Origin: Ruminococcus sp. UNK.MGS-30
GTDB taxonomy: Bacteria > Bacillota > Clostridia > Oscillospirales > Ruminococcaceae
Direction of reading: 5' to 3'
DNA length: 64,000 bases
Assembly: GCA_000980705.1 (NCBI GenBank)
Contig: LBCK01000001.1
Location: 248,001-312,000 of the forward strand
A program made the translations under genes and the position numbers. How positions within the stretch are numbered: the first letter of the stretch is position 1; each line of letters starts with the position of its first letter. Below are positions 1-6,767 of the stretch, piece after piece. The notes below the pieces were generated by a model that was not told the origin of the DNA, searched no databases, and saw only the letters and a list, made by a program, of their open reading frames with translations.

Positions 1-867
1 AGCAGCGGCTACCTGGGCTGGAGTCTGTTCCTCTACAACGGCGACCGGGAGCAGATCGGCAAAACCGAACTGACGCAGGGAACTGCCTCAGTGACGATTC
101 CGGAGCAGGGCTTTGACCCCGGCACATTCTACATCCAGGTCAAGACAAACGCCATGACAAACGGGAATTGGTCCGGTGCGGAACAGTACACCCTCACCGC
201 CGACTTCACCCCGACCGACAGCACCTATGAGAGCGAACCCAACGACAGCACTTCCCGTGCGGATGTCATGCTGCCCAACACGCCCGTTTCGGGAAAGCTT
301 TCCGACGAATCGGACGTGGATTACTACAAAGTCACCCTGGACAGCGCCGCACAGTTTTCCCTGTGCCTGGAACACGCCCTGCCGGACGATCTGAGCAGCA
401 GCGGCACGCCCTGGACGGTGACCTGTTATCCCTTTGACGAGAAAACCGGAACGCTCCGGGAGGACAAGGCGGTCACCCTGGATGCGGCGCTGGGCAAGAC
501 CAAAACGGAAAGCGAGACCGTTCTGGTGCGTGGCGGCACGTATTATGTGGAAGTCCGGCACAAGGGCATCGGCGGCTTTTCCGACCTGGAATACACGCTG
601 ACCATGCAGGCGGAGATGCTGACCTATACCAAAGGCGACGCCAACGCCGACGGAAGTATCGACTCCACGGACGTTTTCGAGATGATGTACTCCTGTGCGA
701 AAAAGGCTGTGGGCAGAACGGACGACCTGCTGGAGGGCGCAAACTTCCTGGCGGCGGACATCGACGAAAACGACACGCTGGACTCCACCGACATTTTCTA
801 CGAGATGCTCTATATCGCCAGCAAGGGCGCAGGCGTGCCGGTAGACTGGGATTCCATCGTGAAGTAG
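1..867 (+). CDS. Dockerin-containing secreted PPC-repeat protein, 3' part
   Basis: The frame is open from base 1, so the 5' end and signal peptide lie outside the window; 288 codons are visible. One full PPC-like beta-sandwich repeat is seen (PNDSTSRAD, then SDESDVDYYKVTL), after the end of an earlier one. PPC (bacterial pre-peptidase C-terminal) domains usually sit at the ends of secreted enzymes. The last 82 residues form a type I dockerin with two Ca-binding segments (GDANADGSIDSTDVFEMM and ADIDENDTLDSTDIFYEM), ending GVPVDWDSIVK. Dockerins bind cohesins on scaffoldins, so the protein is probably cellulosomal. Any catalytic domain would be upstream. The dockerin coding sequence is almost the same as that of the next gene, so the two are recent paralogues or exchange sequence. 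Confidence 0.88.
   Translation, partial: SSGYLGWSLFLYNGDREQIGKTELTQGTASVTIPEQGFDPGTFYIQVKTNAMTNGNWSGAEQYTLTADFTPTDSTYESEPNDSTSRADVMLPNTPVSGKLSDESDVDYYKVTLDSAAQFSLCLEHALPDDLSSSGTPWTVTCYPFDEKTGTLREDKAVTLDAALGKTKTESETVLVRGGTYYVEVRHKGIGGFSDLEYTLTMQAEMLTYTKGDANADGSIDSTDVFEMMYSCAKKAVGRTDDLLEGANFLAADIDENDTLDSTDIFYEMLYIASKGAGVPVDWDSIVK
622..867 (+). repeat. Dockerin cassette, copy 1
   Basis: This 246-base stretch, up to and including the stop codon, matches 2632-2877 with only scattered, mostly silent changes. It covers the whole dockerin. The sequence before it in the two genes is only distantly similar. Confidence 0.9.
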
Positions 868-925
868 GCTTTTGGGGCAAAATCGCCCTGTTTCTCATTT
901 GTGAATAATTGACAAAAAAAAAAAA

Positions 926-964
926 AAAAAACAGTGTATTTTTTTACGAAATACGCCGTTTTTT
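926..964 (+). terminator. Probable intrinsic terminator after an A18 tract
   Basis: A run of 18 A (914-931) leads into a hairpin: AAAAAAC, GTATTT, a T-rich loop, GAAATAC, then GTTTTTT. The A and T tracts extend the stem. It lies between the two dockerin genes. The A18 homopolymer could vary in length in the assembly. Confidence 0.6.
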
Positions 965-995
965 AGTGAAATGCAGAAAAATCGGAGACAAATTA

Positions 996-1024
996 TTGCG
1001 GAACCGCTCAAATTATGCTATAAT
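996..1024 (+). promoter_or_regulatory. Sigma-A-type promoter of the second dockerin gene
   Basis: -35 TTGCGG at 996-1001, 17-base spacer, -10 TATAAT at 1019-1024 with an upstream TG (TGCTATAAT, extended -10). The start codon is 33 bases downstream, so the second dockerin gene has its own promoter. Confidence 0.75.
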
Positions 1025-1056
1025 AGGAGTATCATCTAAGAAAGGGGTTGCGTAAA

Positions 1057-2877
1057 ATGAAGCAATCAAGCAAAAAGCTGCTGGCGCTTATGACCGCCGG
1101 TATGCTCTGCGCAGGAAGTCTGGGAGCGCTCCCGGCATTCGCAGAGACCGAGGGAGAGTCCGGCAAAAACGACACCATCGAAACCGCTGAGGCGATTGAT
1201 GTCAACACAGAGGTAACGGGAAATTTGAGTTCTGATAACGATGTAGACTGTTATAAAGTTACATTACAAGAAGATGGCACATTGTCCGCAACATTCACTC
1301 GACCCTCATTAAACGATTATCGTTCATTTTGGACTCTCAAACTCGTTAATGAAAACAATACACTTGTACAGGAATGGGATATTGACGGAGAAGGAACTGC
1401 TTATCGAACCGATAATGAGGGAATAAAAGCAGGAACTTATTATTATATTGTCTCAACAGCATCTCTTCATTCCAAAGAAACATACACATTAAATGTAACT
1501 TATACACCAGTTTCAGAAACAACAACGTACTACGAAGCAGAATTCAACAACGACGCAGAAAGTGCAAATCCCATCTCAGTGAATACTCCATATTCCGGAA
1601 ATATCCGCAATGACAATGACGTTGATTATTATAGCATAAATCTTGATAATCCCGGTTCTCTTGCAATTCAATTTAGTACCTCATCCAATGAAGATAACAG
1701 AGACTTTTGGGATATATATCTTTTAGATGAGAATGAAAATCAAATTGATTCTTGGAAAAAAAGTGCCGACAACTTAAAAGTCACTTTTAAGTCAATTGGA
1801 TTGAGAAGTGGAAAATACTATATCAAAGTCACTTCCGATTCTCTTTCTCTAAAAGACACCTATACTATTCAAGCAAATTTCACTCCGAGTACTGATGAGA
1901 AAAAATTTGAAGAAGAACATAACGATGAATTAAGTGCTGCAAATACCTTTGCATTGAATTCCAGCATCACAGGAAACATTCATGATGATAAAGATATTGA
2001 CTATTATGCTCTGAATTTAGAACAGGATGGACTCATCCAATTTAATTTCAAGCATACTGATATAGAAGATTCTCGTGACTTTTGGAATTATTTCCTGACT
2101 GATGCAGAGGGAAATAAAATTTGCGACTGGGAAATTTCAGGTACAACAACAAATCAGAAAACCTCAAAAATGGGATTGCAAAAGGGAACATACTATCTTG
2201 TTGTTAAGTCTGCCTTTTTATATAATGATGTAGATTATATTATTTCAAATACATTTTCCAGTGATGGGGTATTTGAGGCTGAATCCAATGATACAATAGA
2301 AACTGCAAATAAAATTCCCGTTGCAACTGCCTGTGTAGGAAACCTGTATAAAAATAATGATGTTGATTATTACAGCTTTACAGTAGATAAGACTAGTGAA
2401 GTTTCAATTTCTTTTAACCATGTCGATTTGGAAGATAATAGAACATTCTGGAATTTCTCACTTCTTTCAGGTGATGAAAATGCTCTTCTGAAACAATCCG
2501 TAAATGGAGATAAAACCAATGTAAAATCAGACACGGTTAAATTAGAAAAGGGCACTTATTTTATTAAGGTTGCAAGTTCATACCTTTCCTCTGACATCAA
2601 CTACACCCTCACCGTCAACGCCAAGGAAATCACCTACACCAAAGGCGACGCCAACGCCGACGGAAGTATCGACTCCACAGACGTTTTCGAGATGATGTAC
2701 TCCTGTGCGAAAAAGGCTGTGGGCAGAACCGATGACCTGCTGGAGGGTGAAAACTTCCTGGCGGCGGACATCGACGAAAACGGCACGCTGGACTCCACCG
2801 ACATCTTCTACGAGATGCTCTACATCGCCAGCAAGGGCGCAGGTGTCCCGGTAGACTGGGATTCCATCGTAAAATAA
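1057..2877 (+). CDS. Secreted protein with four PPC-like repeats and a C-terminal dockerin
   Basis: 606 residues. I chose ATG 1057 because AAAGGGG sits 8-9 bases upstream; TTG 1048 abuts it. A signal peptide (KKLLALMTAGMLCAGSLGAL, then PAFA) is followed by four repeats of about 110 residues, each with the pattern ND..E.A and GN(L/I)..DNDVDYY: PPC-like beta-sandwich domains. A type I dockerin (GDANADGSIDSTDVFEMM and ADIDENGTLDSTDIFYEM) ends the protein. There is no recognisable catalytic domain, so it may be a structural or binding component docked to a scaffoldin. The base composition is mosaic: the signal peptide region and dockerin are GC-rich and codon-biased like the neighbours, while about 1245-2585, encoding the repeats, is clearly AT-rich. 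That suggests an imported core between resident ends, or very different selection on the repeats. Confidence 0.9.
   Translation: MKQSSKKLLALMTAGMLCAGSLGALPAFAETEGESGKNDTIETAEAIDVNTEVTGNLSSDNDVDCYKVTLQEDGTLSATFTRPSLNDYRSFWTLKLVNENNTLVQEWDIDGEGTAYRTDNEGIKAGTYYYIVSTASLHSKETYTLNVTYTPVSETTTYYEAEFNNDAESANPISVNTPYSGNIRNDNDVDYYSINLDNPGSLAIQFSTSSNEDNRDFWDIYLLDENENQIDSWKKSADNLKVTFKSIGLRSGKYYIKVTSDSLSLKDTYTIQANFTPSTDEKKFEEEHNDELSAANTFALNSSITGNIHDDKDIDYYALNLEQDGLIQFNFKHTDIEDSRDFWNYFLTDAEGNKICDWEISGTTTNQKTSKMGLQKGTYYLVVKSAFLYNDVDYIISNTFSSDGVFEAESNDTIETANKIPVATACVGNLYKNNDVDYYSFTVDKTSEVSISFNHVDLEDNRTFWNFSLLSGDENALLKQSVNGDKTNVKSDTVKLEKGTYFIKVASSYLSSDINYTLTVNAKEITYTKGDANADGSIDSTDVFEMMYSCAKKAVGRTDDLLEGENFLAADIDENGTLDSTDIFYEMLYIASKGAGVPVDWDSIVK
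2632..2877 (+). repeat. Dockerin cassette, copy 2
   Basis: Partner of 622-867 and of equal length. Only a few codons differ in meaning, for example EGE for EGA and ENG for END. The similarity stops abruptly upstream, where this gene becomes AT-rich. Confidence 0.9.
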
Positions 2878-2894
2878 CTCCATATCTCAAAAAC

Positions 2895-2939
2895 AAACGG
2901 CTGTAAGCTGCCTTTCCGGGCGGCTCACAGCCGTTTTTG
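2895..2939. terminator. Terminator, possibly bidirectional
   Basis: Stem AACGGCTGT.AGC.GCC with GGCGGCT.ACAGCCGTT, followed by TTTTTG on the + strand and preceded by an A-rich run. It separates the + strand dockerin gene from the converging - strand oxidoreductase operon and may end both. Confidence 0.8.
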
Positions 2940-2962
2940 TTATCCTGTTAAGCCGGGCTGCC

Positions 2963-3499
2963 TTACTGCTTTGCAGCCATGCCCAGCTGAATTGCCTTGA
3001 GGTTCGCCTCGATCAGATGCGCACGTTTCGGCGGAATGCACTTTTCCATTGCCTTTTTCACGGTGTCCAGGTCAAACAGGCTGGTCTCCGCCAGCATTCT
3101 GCCCAGCAGCACCATGTTTGCCGCACCGTTCAGTCCGGCATCTGTCGCCATATCCGTTGCCGGCAGCGAGATCGCCGTGATATCCGTTCTCTCGCAGGTC
3201 TCCTCCACGATGGAGTTGTCGAACAGCACCAGACCGCCCGGCTTGACTGCATCAATGAACTTCTTATAGGACGGACCGTTCATGGCGATGAGGTAGTCCG
3301 GGGTGGTGACGACCGGAGAGCCGATGGGTTCATCCGAGATGCAGACGGAGCAGTTTGCCGTGCCGCCACGCATTTCCGGACCGTAGGACGGCAGCCAGCT
3401 CAGTTCCTTGCCTGCCATCAGACCGCAGTATGCCAGGATCTTTCCGGCAAACAGGATGCCCTGTCCGCCGAAGCCTGCTAAAATAATTTCTGTTGTCAT
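2963..3499 (-). CDS. 2-oxoacid:ferredoxin oxidoreductase, gamma subunit
   Basis: 178 residues, the usual length for the stand-alone gamma (POR_C-type) subunit. The N-terminus has the GFGGQGI motif (residues 9-15) typical of the family; SYGPEMRGGTANCSVCIS follows. With the alpha, beta and ferredoxin subunits encoded just upstream it forms an enzyme that decarboxylates a 2-oxoacid oxidatively to the acyl-CoA and reduces ferredoxin, or runs in reverse. Its start overlaps the beta gene by 4 bases, so translation is probably coupled. The substrate, branched-chain 2-oxoacid or 2-oxoglutarate, cannot be read from sequence alone. It is the last gene of the operon. Confidence 0.9.
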   Translation of the reverse strand: MTTEIILAGFGGQGILFAGKILAYCGLMAGKELSWLPSYGPEMRGGTANCSVCISDEPIGSPVVTTPDYLIAMNGPSYKKFIDAVKPGGLVLFDNSIVEETCERTDITAISLPATDMATDAGLNGAANMVLLGRMLAETSLFDLDTVKKAMEKCIPPKRAHLIEANLKAIQLGMAAKQ

Positions 3500-4254
3500 G
3501 CCTTTGCGCCCTCCTCTGCGGTAACATCCTTATATACGCCCAGCGGATAGTAAGGGATCATCTTGTCCTTGACGAACTGCATGGACTCTGTGGGAGACAT
3601 ACCCCAGTTGGTTGGACAAGTGGACAGCACCTCGATGATGGACAAGCCACGCTTTTCCTTTTCATTCTCGAACGCCTTGCGGATCGCCTTCTTTGCCTCA
3701 CGGATGTGCGGCACGCTGTCGATGGCAACACGCTGTGCCAGCGCCGTACCGCTGAGAGTCGCCATCATCTCGCAGATGCGGATGGGATAGCCGGCAGTCT
3801 CTACGTTTCTGCCGAACGGCGTGGTCTGTGTCACCTGTCCCGGCAGGGTGGTGGGCGCCATCTGACCGCCGGTCATGCCGTAGGTCGTGTTGTTGATAAA
3901 GATGACCACGATGTTTTCCCCACGTGTGCCGACATGGACGGTCTCAGCCGTACCGATGGCAGCCAGGTCGCCGTCGCCCTGATAGGAAAAGACGAACTTG
4001 TCCGGGTTCACACGCTTTGCACCGGTAGCCACTGCCGGCGCTCTGCCGTGGGGCGCCTCAATGACGTCGCAGCCGAAATAGTTATAGGACATAACGGAAC
4101 ATCCTACCGGAACTACACCGATGGTGTCGCCCTCGATGCCCATTTCATCAATGACTTCGCAGACCAGACGGTGTACGATACCGTGGCCGCAGCCCGGGCA
4201 GAAGTGTGTGGACACATCCAGCAGGGACTTGGGATGATCGAATACAACAGCCAT
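3496..4254 (-). CDS. 2-oxoacid:ferredoxin oxidoreductase, beta (TPP-binding) subunit
   Basis: 252 residues. Contains the thiamine diphosphate binding region GDGDLAAIGTAE followed by INNTTYGMTGGQMAPTT, as expected for Kor/Vor-type beta subunits. The early CPGCGHG motif is shared by 2-oxoacid ferredoxin oxidoreductase beta chains. The gene overlaps the alpha stop by one base (TAATG) and the gamma start by four, consistent with stoichiometric translation. It carries the site where the 2-oxoacid is decarboxylated. Substrate range is unresolved between 2-oxoisovalerate and 2-oxoglutarate. Confidence 0.92.
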   Translation of the reverse strand: MAVVFDHPKSLLDVSTHFCPGCGHGIVHRLVCEVIDEMGIEGDTIGVVPVGCSVMSYNYFGCDVIEAPHGRAPAVATGAKRVNPDKFVFSYQGDGDLAAIGTAETVHVGTRGENIVVIFINNTTYGMTGGQMAPTTLPGQVTQTTPFGRNVETAGYPIRICEMMATLSGTALAQRVAIDSVPHIREAKKAIRKAFENEKEKRGLSIIEVLSTCPTNWGMSPTESMQFVKDKMIPYYPLGVYKDVTAEEGAKA

Positions 4255-5315
4255 TATTCTGCACCTCCTGCCAATTTTTCAATCTCCGCCAATACTTCTG
4301 CCGGAGTCGGGATCACGCCGCCGGTTCTGCCGAAGAACGATACCGGCAGACGGCATTCTGTTGCCAGACGAACGTCGTCGATCATCTGACCCATAGACAT
4401 TTCCACATCCAGGATGTGGGATGCGTGCTTAGTTGCCTCGCACAGTTCCTTTTTCGGGAACGGCCACAGGGTCTTGGGACGGAACAGTCCTGCCTTGATA
4501 CCCTTGCGACGTGCGGCAGTCACTGCGGACTTGGACACACGTGCCGATGCGCCGTATGCGGTAACCACAATCTCTGCGTCCTCACAGCAGTACAGCTCTG
4601 CGTCTGTCTCGGTCTCTTCGATGATAGCATAGCGCTTGAAACGCTCCTTGACCTTTGCCTCCAGCAGCGGCGCATCCAGGTACAGGGAGTTGATGATGTG
4701 GTGTTCCCGTTGGTTTTTGTGACCGCAGGCAGCCCAGTCGGACTTGTCCGGCAGTGTGGTGCGGGGTTCCGGGAATGTGACCGGCTCCATCATCTGACCC
4801 AGCAGACCGTCTGCCAGGATCATTGCCGGCATACGGTACTGATCCGCTTTGTCGAAAGCCAGCGTTACAGTGTCCACCATCTCCTGGACGGAACATGGCG
4901 CATACACCAGAATATGAAAATCGCCGTGACCCATGGCGTGGGTCGCCTGATTATAGTCAGACTGCGCCGGCTGGATGGAACCCAGTCCCGGACCGCCACG
5001 CTGTACGTTGATGATGAGTCCCGGCAGATCAGAGCCTGCCATGTAGGAGATGCCCTCTGCCTTCAGCGAAACGCCGGGCGAAGAGGAGGATGTCATGGCA
5101 CGAACGCCGGTGGATGCAGCGCCCAGCACCATGTTGATGGCTGCGATCTCCGACTCTGCCTGCAAAAAGACACCGCCGGATTTTTCCATGCGCTTTGCCA
5201 TATACGCAGACAGCTCGGTCTGCGGTGTGATCGGATAGCCAAAGAAACACTTACAGCCGGCACGGATCGCCGCTTCTGCCAATGCCTCGTTGCCCTTCAT
5301 CAGACTTCTTTCCAT
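4254..5315 (-). CDS. vorB: 2-oxoacid:ferredoxin oxidoreductase, alpha subunit (VorB-like)
   Basis: 353 residues. The start MKGNEALAEAAIRAGCKCFF with GYPITPQTE is the classic alpha-subunit N-terminus; MTSSSSPGVSLKAEGISYMA is also typical of the VorB/KorA group. VorB is the usual name for this clostridial four-subunit form, but specificity for 3-methyl-2-oxobutanoate is inferred from family naming. An alternative ATG lies 5 codons in (MKGNEA). In fermenting anaerobes such enzymes supply reduced ferredoxin from amino acid breakdown or make branched-chain and dicarboxylic 2-oxoacids reductively. Confidence 0.92.
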   Translation of the reverse strand: MERSLMKGNEALAEAAIRAGCKCFFGYPITPQTELSAYMAKRMEKSGGVFLQAESEIAAINMVLGAASTGVRAMTSSSSPGVSLKAEGISYMAGSDLPGLIINVQRGGPGLGSIQPAQSDYNQATHAMGHGDFHILVYAPCSVQEMVDTVTLAFDKADQYRMPAMILADGLLGQMMEPVTFPEPRTTLPDKSDWAACGHKNQREHHIINSLYLDAPLLEAKVKERFKRYAIIEETETDAELYCCEDAEIVVTAYGASARVSKSAVTAARRKGIKAGLFRPKTLWPFPKKELCEATKHASHILDVEMSMGQMIDDVRLATECRLPVSFFGRTGGVIPTPAEVLAEIEKLAGGAE

Positions 5316-5332
5316 TGGTTATTGACCTTCTT

Positions 5333-5539
5333 TCACTTTTGAATTGAAATTGCACAATCCGGACACATCATCGCACACATCGCACAGCTGATGCACGCAT
5401 CCTGGTCGGTACATACTGCGGTGAAATATCCCTTTTCATTCCGGTGTTCTTTTTGCAGGGCAACGATCTGCTTGGGACAGACTGTCACGCAGAGACCGCA
5501 CCCTTTACAGCGTTCAAAACGAACCTGCATTTTCTCCAT
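5333..5539 (-). CDS. 2-oxoacid:ferredoxin oxidoreductase, ferredoxin-like delta subunit
   Basis: 68 residues from ATG 5539 (MEKMQVRF), preceded by AAAGGAGTGAGGA; a longer frame upstream has no better ribosome site. Two CxxCxxCxxxCP clusters (CKGCGLCVTVCP and CISCAMCAMMCP) bind two [4Fe-4S] centres that carry electrons from the TPP subunit to external ferredoxin. It is the first gene of the four-gene operon, 17 bases before alpha. Confidence 0.92.
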   Translation of the reverse strand: MEKMQVRFERCKGCGLCVTVCPKQIVALQKEHRNEKGYFTAVCTDQDACISCAMCAMMCPDCAISIQK

Positions 5540-5626
5540 ATTCCTCACTCCTTTCTGCGTGCGTTTTATTCTACAAAACACTTATAAAATAAGGCGTTGT
5601 AAATCAAGATTGTATAAAATGGTATT

Positions 5627-5695
5627 GTAGGGGCGAGCGATGTTCGCCTGTTGATGCGTTTCCGAATATCCCGGGCGAACAATGTTCGCCCCTAC
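5627..5695. repeat. Imperfect inverted-repeat element between the ParA-like gene and the oxidoreductase operon
   Basis: Arms of about 22 bases, GTAGGGGCGAGCGATGTTCG and its near reverse complement ending CGAACAATGTTCGCCCCTAC, with a 20-odd base middle. Inner TGTTCGCC/GGGCGAACA copies are themselves near-palindromic. A further GGCGAACA/TTCGCC pair occurs at about 5732-5764. It looks like a small interspersed palindromic repeat; no coding capacity. Confidence 0.7.
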
Positions 5696-5777
5696 GGTGA
5701 AATAAGCGCTTTTTGCCGGGATATCAATGCAGGCGAACAGAGAGGATTGCACTCTTCATTCGCCCGACGACCTCAGT

Positions 5778-6434
5778 TCACTCCTCCCACACCGGCTTGA
5801 CAAACACATCCACCGGCAGTCCGTTTGCGACTGAAACGTCCAGATCCCGCCGATAGGTGGTGTAGACCAGGGGCAGCTTTGCCTGCGCTGCGATCTCTTC
5901 CGCATACGGCACTGCCTGCAAAACGGTGTCTGCCATGGTCTCTTTTCCCAGGTTGGAGTTGTTCACGATCCCGGTGTGGCGCATCCGGGAGACCGCCTCG
6001 ATCTCGTACATCAGTTCCAGGGTCTCTCCGGGTTCTTCCGTGAGATAGCGGTAGCGGTTCACCACATACCACAGATCCAGCTGATCCGGCGCATAGGCGG
6101 AAAAGCCCTCTGCATACCGTCCCAGACCGATGGCGCCGGCATCATCGCCGCCCACGTCTACGATCAGATACCCCGGCTCATACGCCATGCGCTCCATGTC
6201 AAATGAAATCGCCGGAATGTCCAGGCTGGTGTTGGCATACATGGATGCCGCCAGCGTCACCCCACGTTCTTCAAACAGTTTCGCAAAATCGGCGGTGCGG
6301 AAGTAGGGGTTGACAATGTCAAAGTCCACGATCGTCACCTTTTCTCCGGCATCTGCCAGCTGTAGGGCGAGGTTCACCGCCAGGTTGGTTTTTCCCGAAC
6401 CGTAATGTCCGGTGATAATGGTAATTTTCTTCAT
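5778..6434 (-). CDS. ParA/MinD-like P-loop ATPase
   Basis: 218 residues from ATG 6434, with AAAGGAGC six bases upstream. The deviant Walker A motif TGHYGSGKT (residues 8-16) includes the signature early position of SIMIBI-class ATPases; VTIVDFDIVNPYFRT follows (Walker A' Asp), then LIVDVGGDD (Walker B). Family members are often found beside Kor/Vor oxidoreductase genes in Clostridia and are of unknown function; a role in cofactor or subunit assembly would be a guess. It has its own promoter and lies upstream of the oxidoreductase operon on the same strand, separated by an inverted-repeat element. Confidence 0.82.
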   Translation of the reverse strand: MKKITIITGHYGSGKTNLAVNLALQLADAGEKVTIVDFDIVNPYFRTADFAKLFEERGVTLAASMYANTSLDIPAISFDMERMAYEPGYLIVDVGGDDAGAIGLGRYAEGFSAYAPDQLDLWYVVNRYRYLTEEPGETLELMYEIEAVSRMRHTGIVNNSNLGKETMADTVLQAVPYAEEIAAQAKLPLVYTTYRRDLDVSVANGLPVDVFVKPVWEE

Positions 6435-6479
6435 AGATGCTCCTTTCCGCAAGCTTTCCTGCGAATCTGTTTAATTTTT

Positions 6480-6508
6480 ATTATAGCATATTTCATGAAA
6501 AAATGCAA
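6480..6508 (-). promoter_or_regulatory. Promoter of the ParA-like gene
   Basis: On the - strand: -35 TTGCAT (6503-6508), 17-base spacer, -10 TATAAT (6480-6485) with TG two bases before it (extended -10). About 45 bases upstream of the ATG. Confidence 0.75.
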
Positions 6509-6702
6509 CAGAAAATCCTGGATTTTTATACAAATCACTTTACGAGATAAAGAGATATCATGGTGTGTGACAAAGAAAACCTGACAGAAAAATAGTTTCT
6601 ACGAAAGTCTATTGTCGCTCATCATGTCCCCCTTGAAAAGGCGCCCGTAGGGTGTGCCTTGTGCTGGGATGTCCCACAGGGACAGGGGGATTAATCCCTT
6701 CA
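6509..6702. other. Intergenic stretch without a gene
   Basis: No convincing ORF. Around 6630-6700 it holds short palindromic pieces (for example GTCCCacaGGGAC and GGGGGATTAATCCC), which look like degraded interspersed repeat sequence. The upstream part is AT-rich. Confidence 0.5.
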
Positions 6703-6738
6703 TAAAAAAATACCGCATCCCCTTGCAGAATGCGGTAT
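6703..6738 (-). terminator. Terminator of the acyl ligase gene
   Basis: Perfect 9-bp stem ATACCGCAT/ATGCGGTAT followed on the - strand by TTTTTTT, 29 bases after the ligase stop codon. Confidence 0.85.
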
Positions 6739-6767
6739 GTGTTTTTCACAGCAGCTTTAGCAGACAA

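Noticed and set aside
914-931. A18 homopolymer as a phase-variation tract
   Set aside because: It is intergenic, upstream of a terminator-like stem and about 65 bases before the next -35 box; no coding frame is affected. The exact length may also be an assembly matter.
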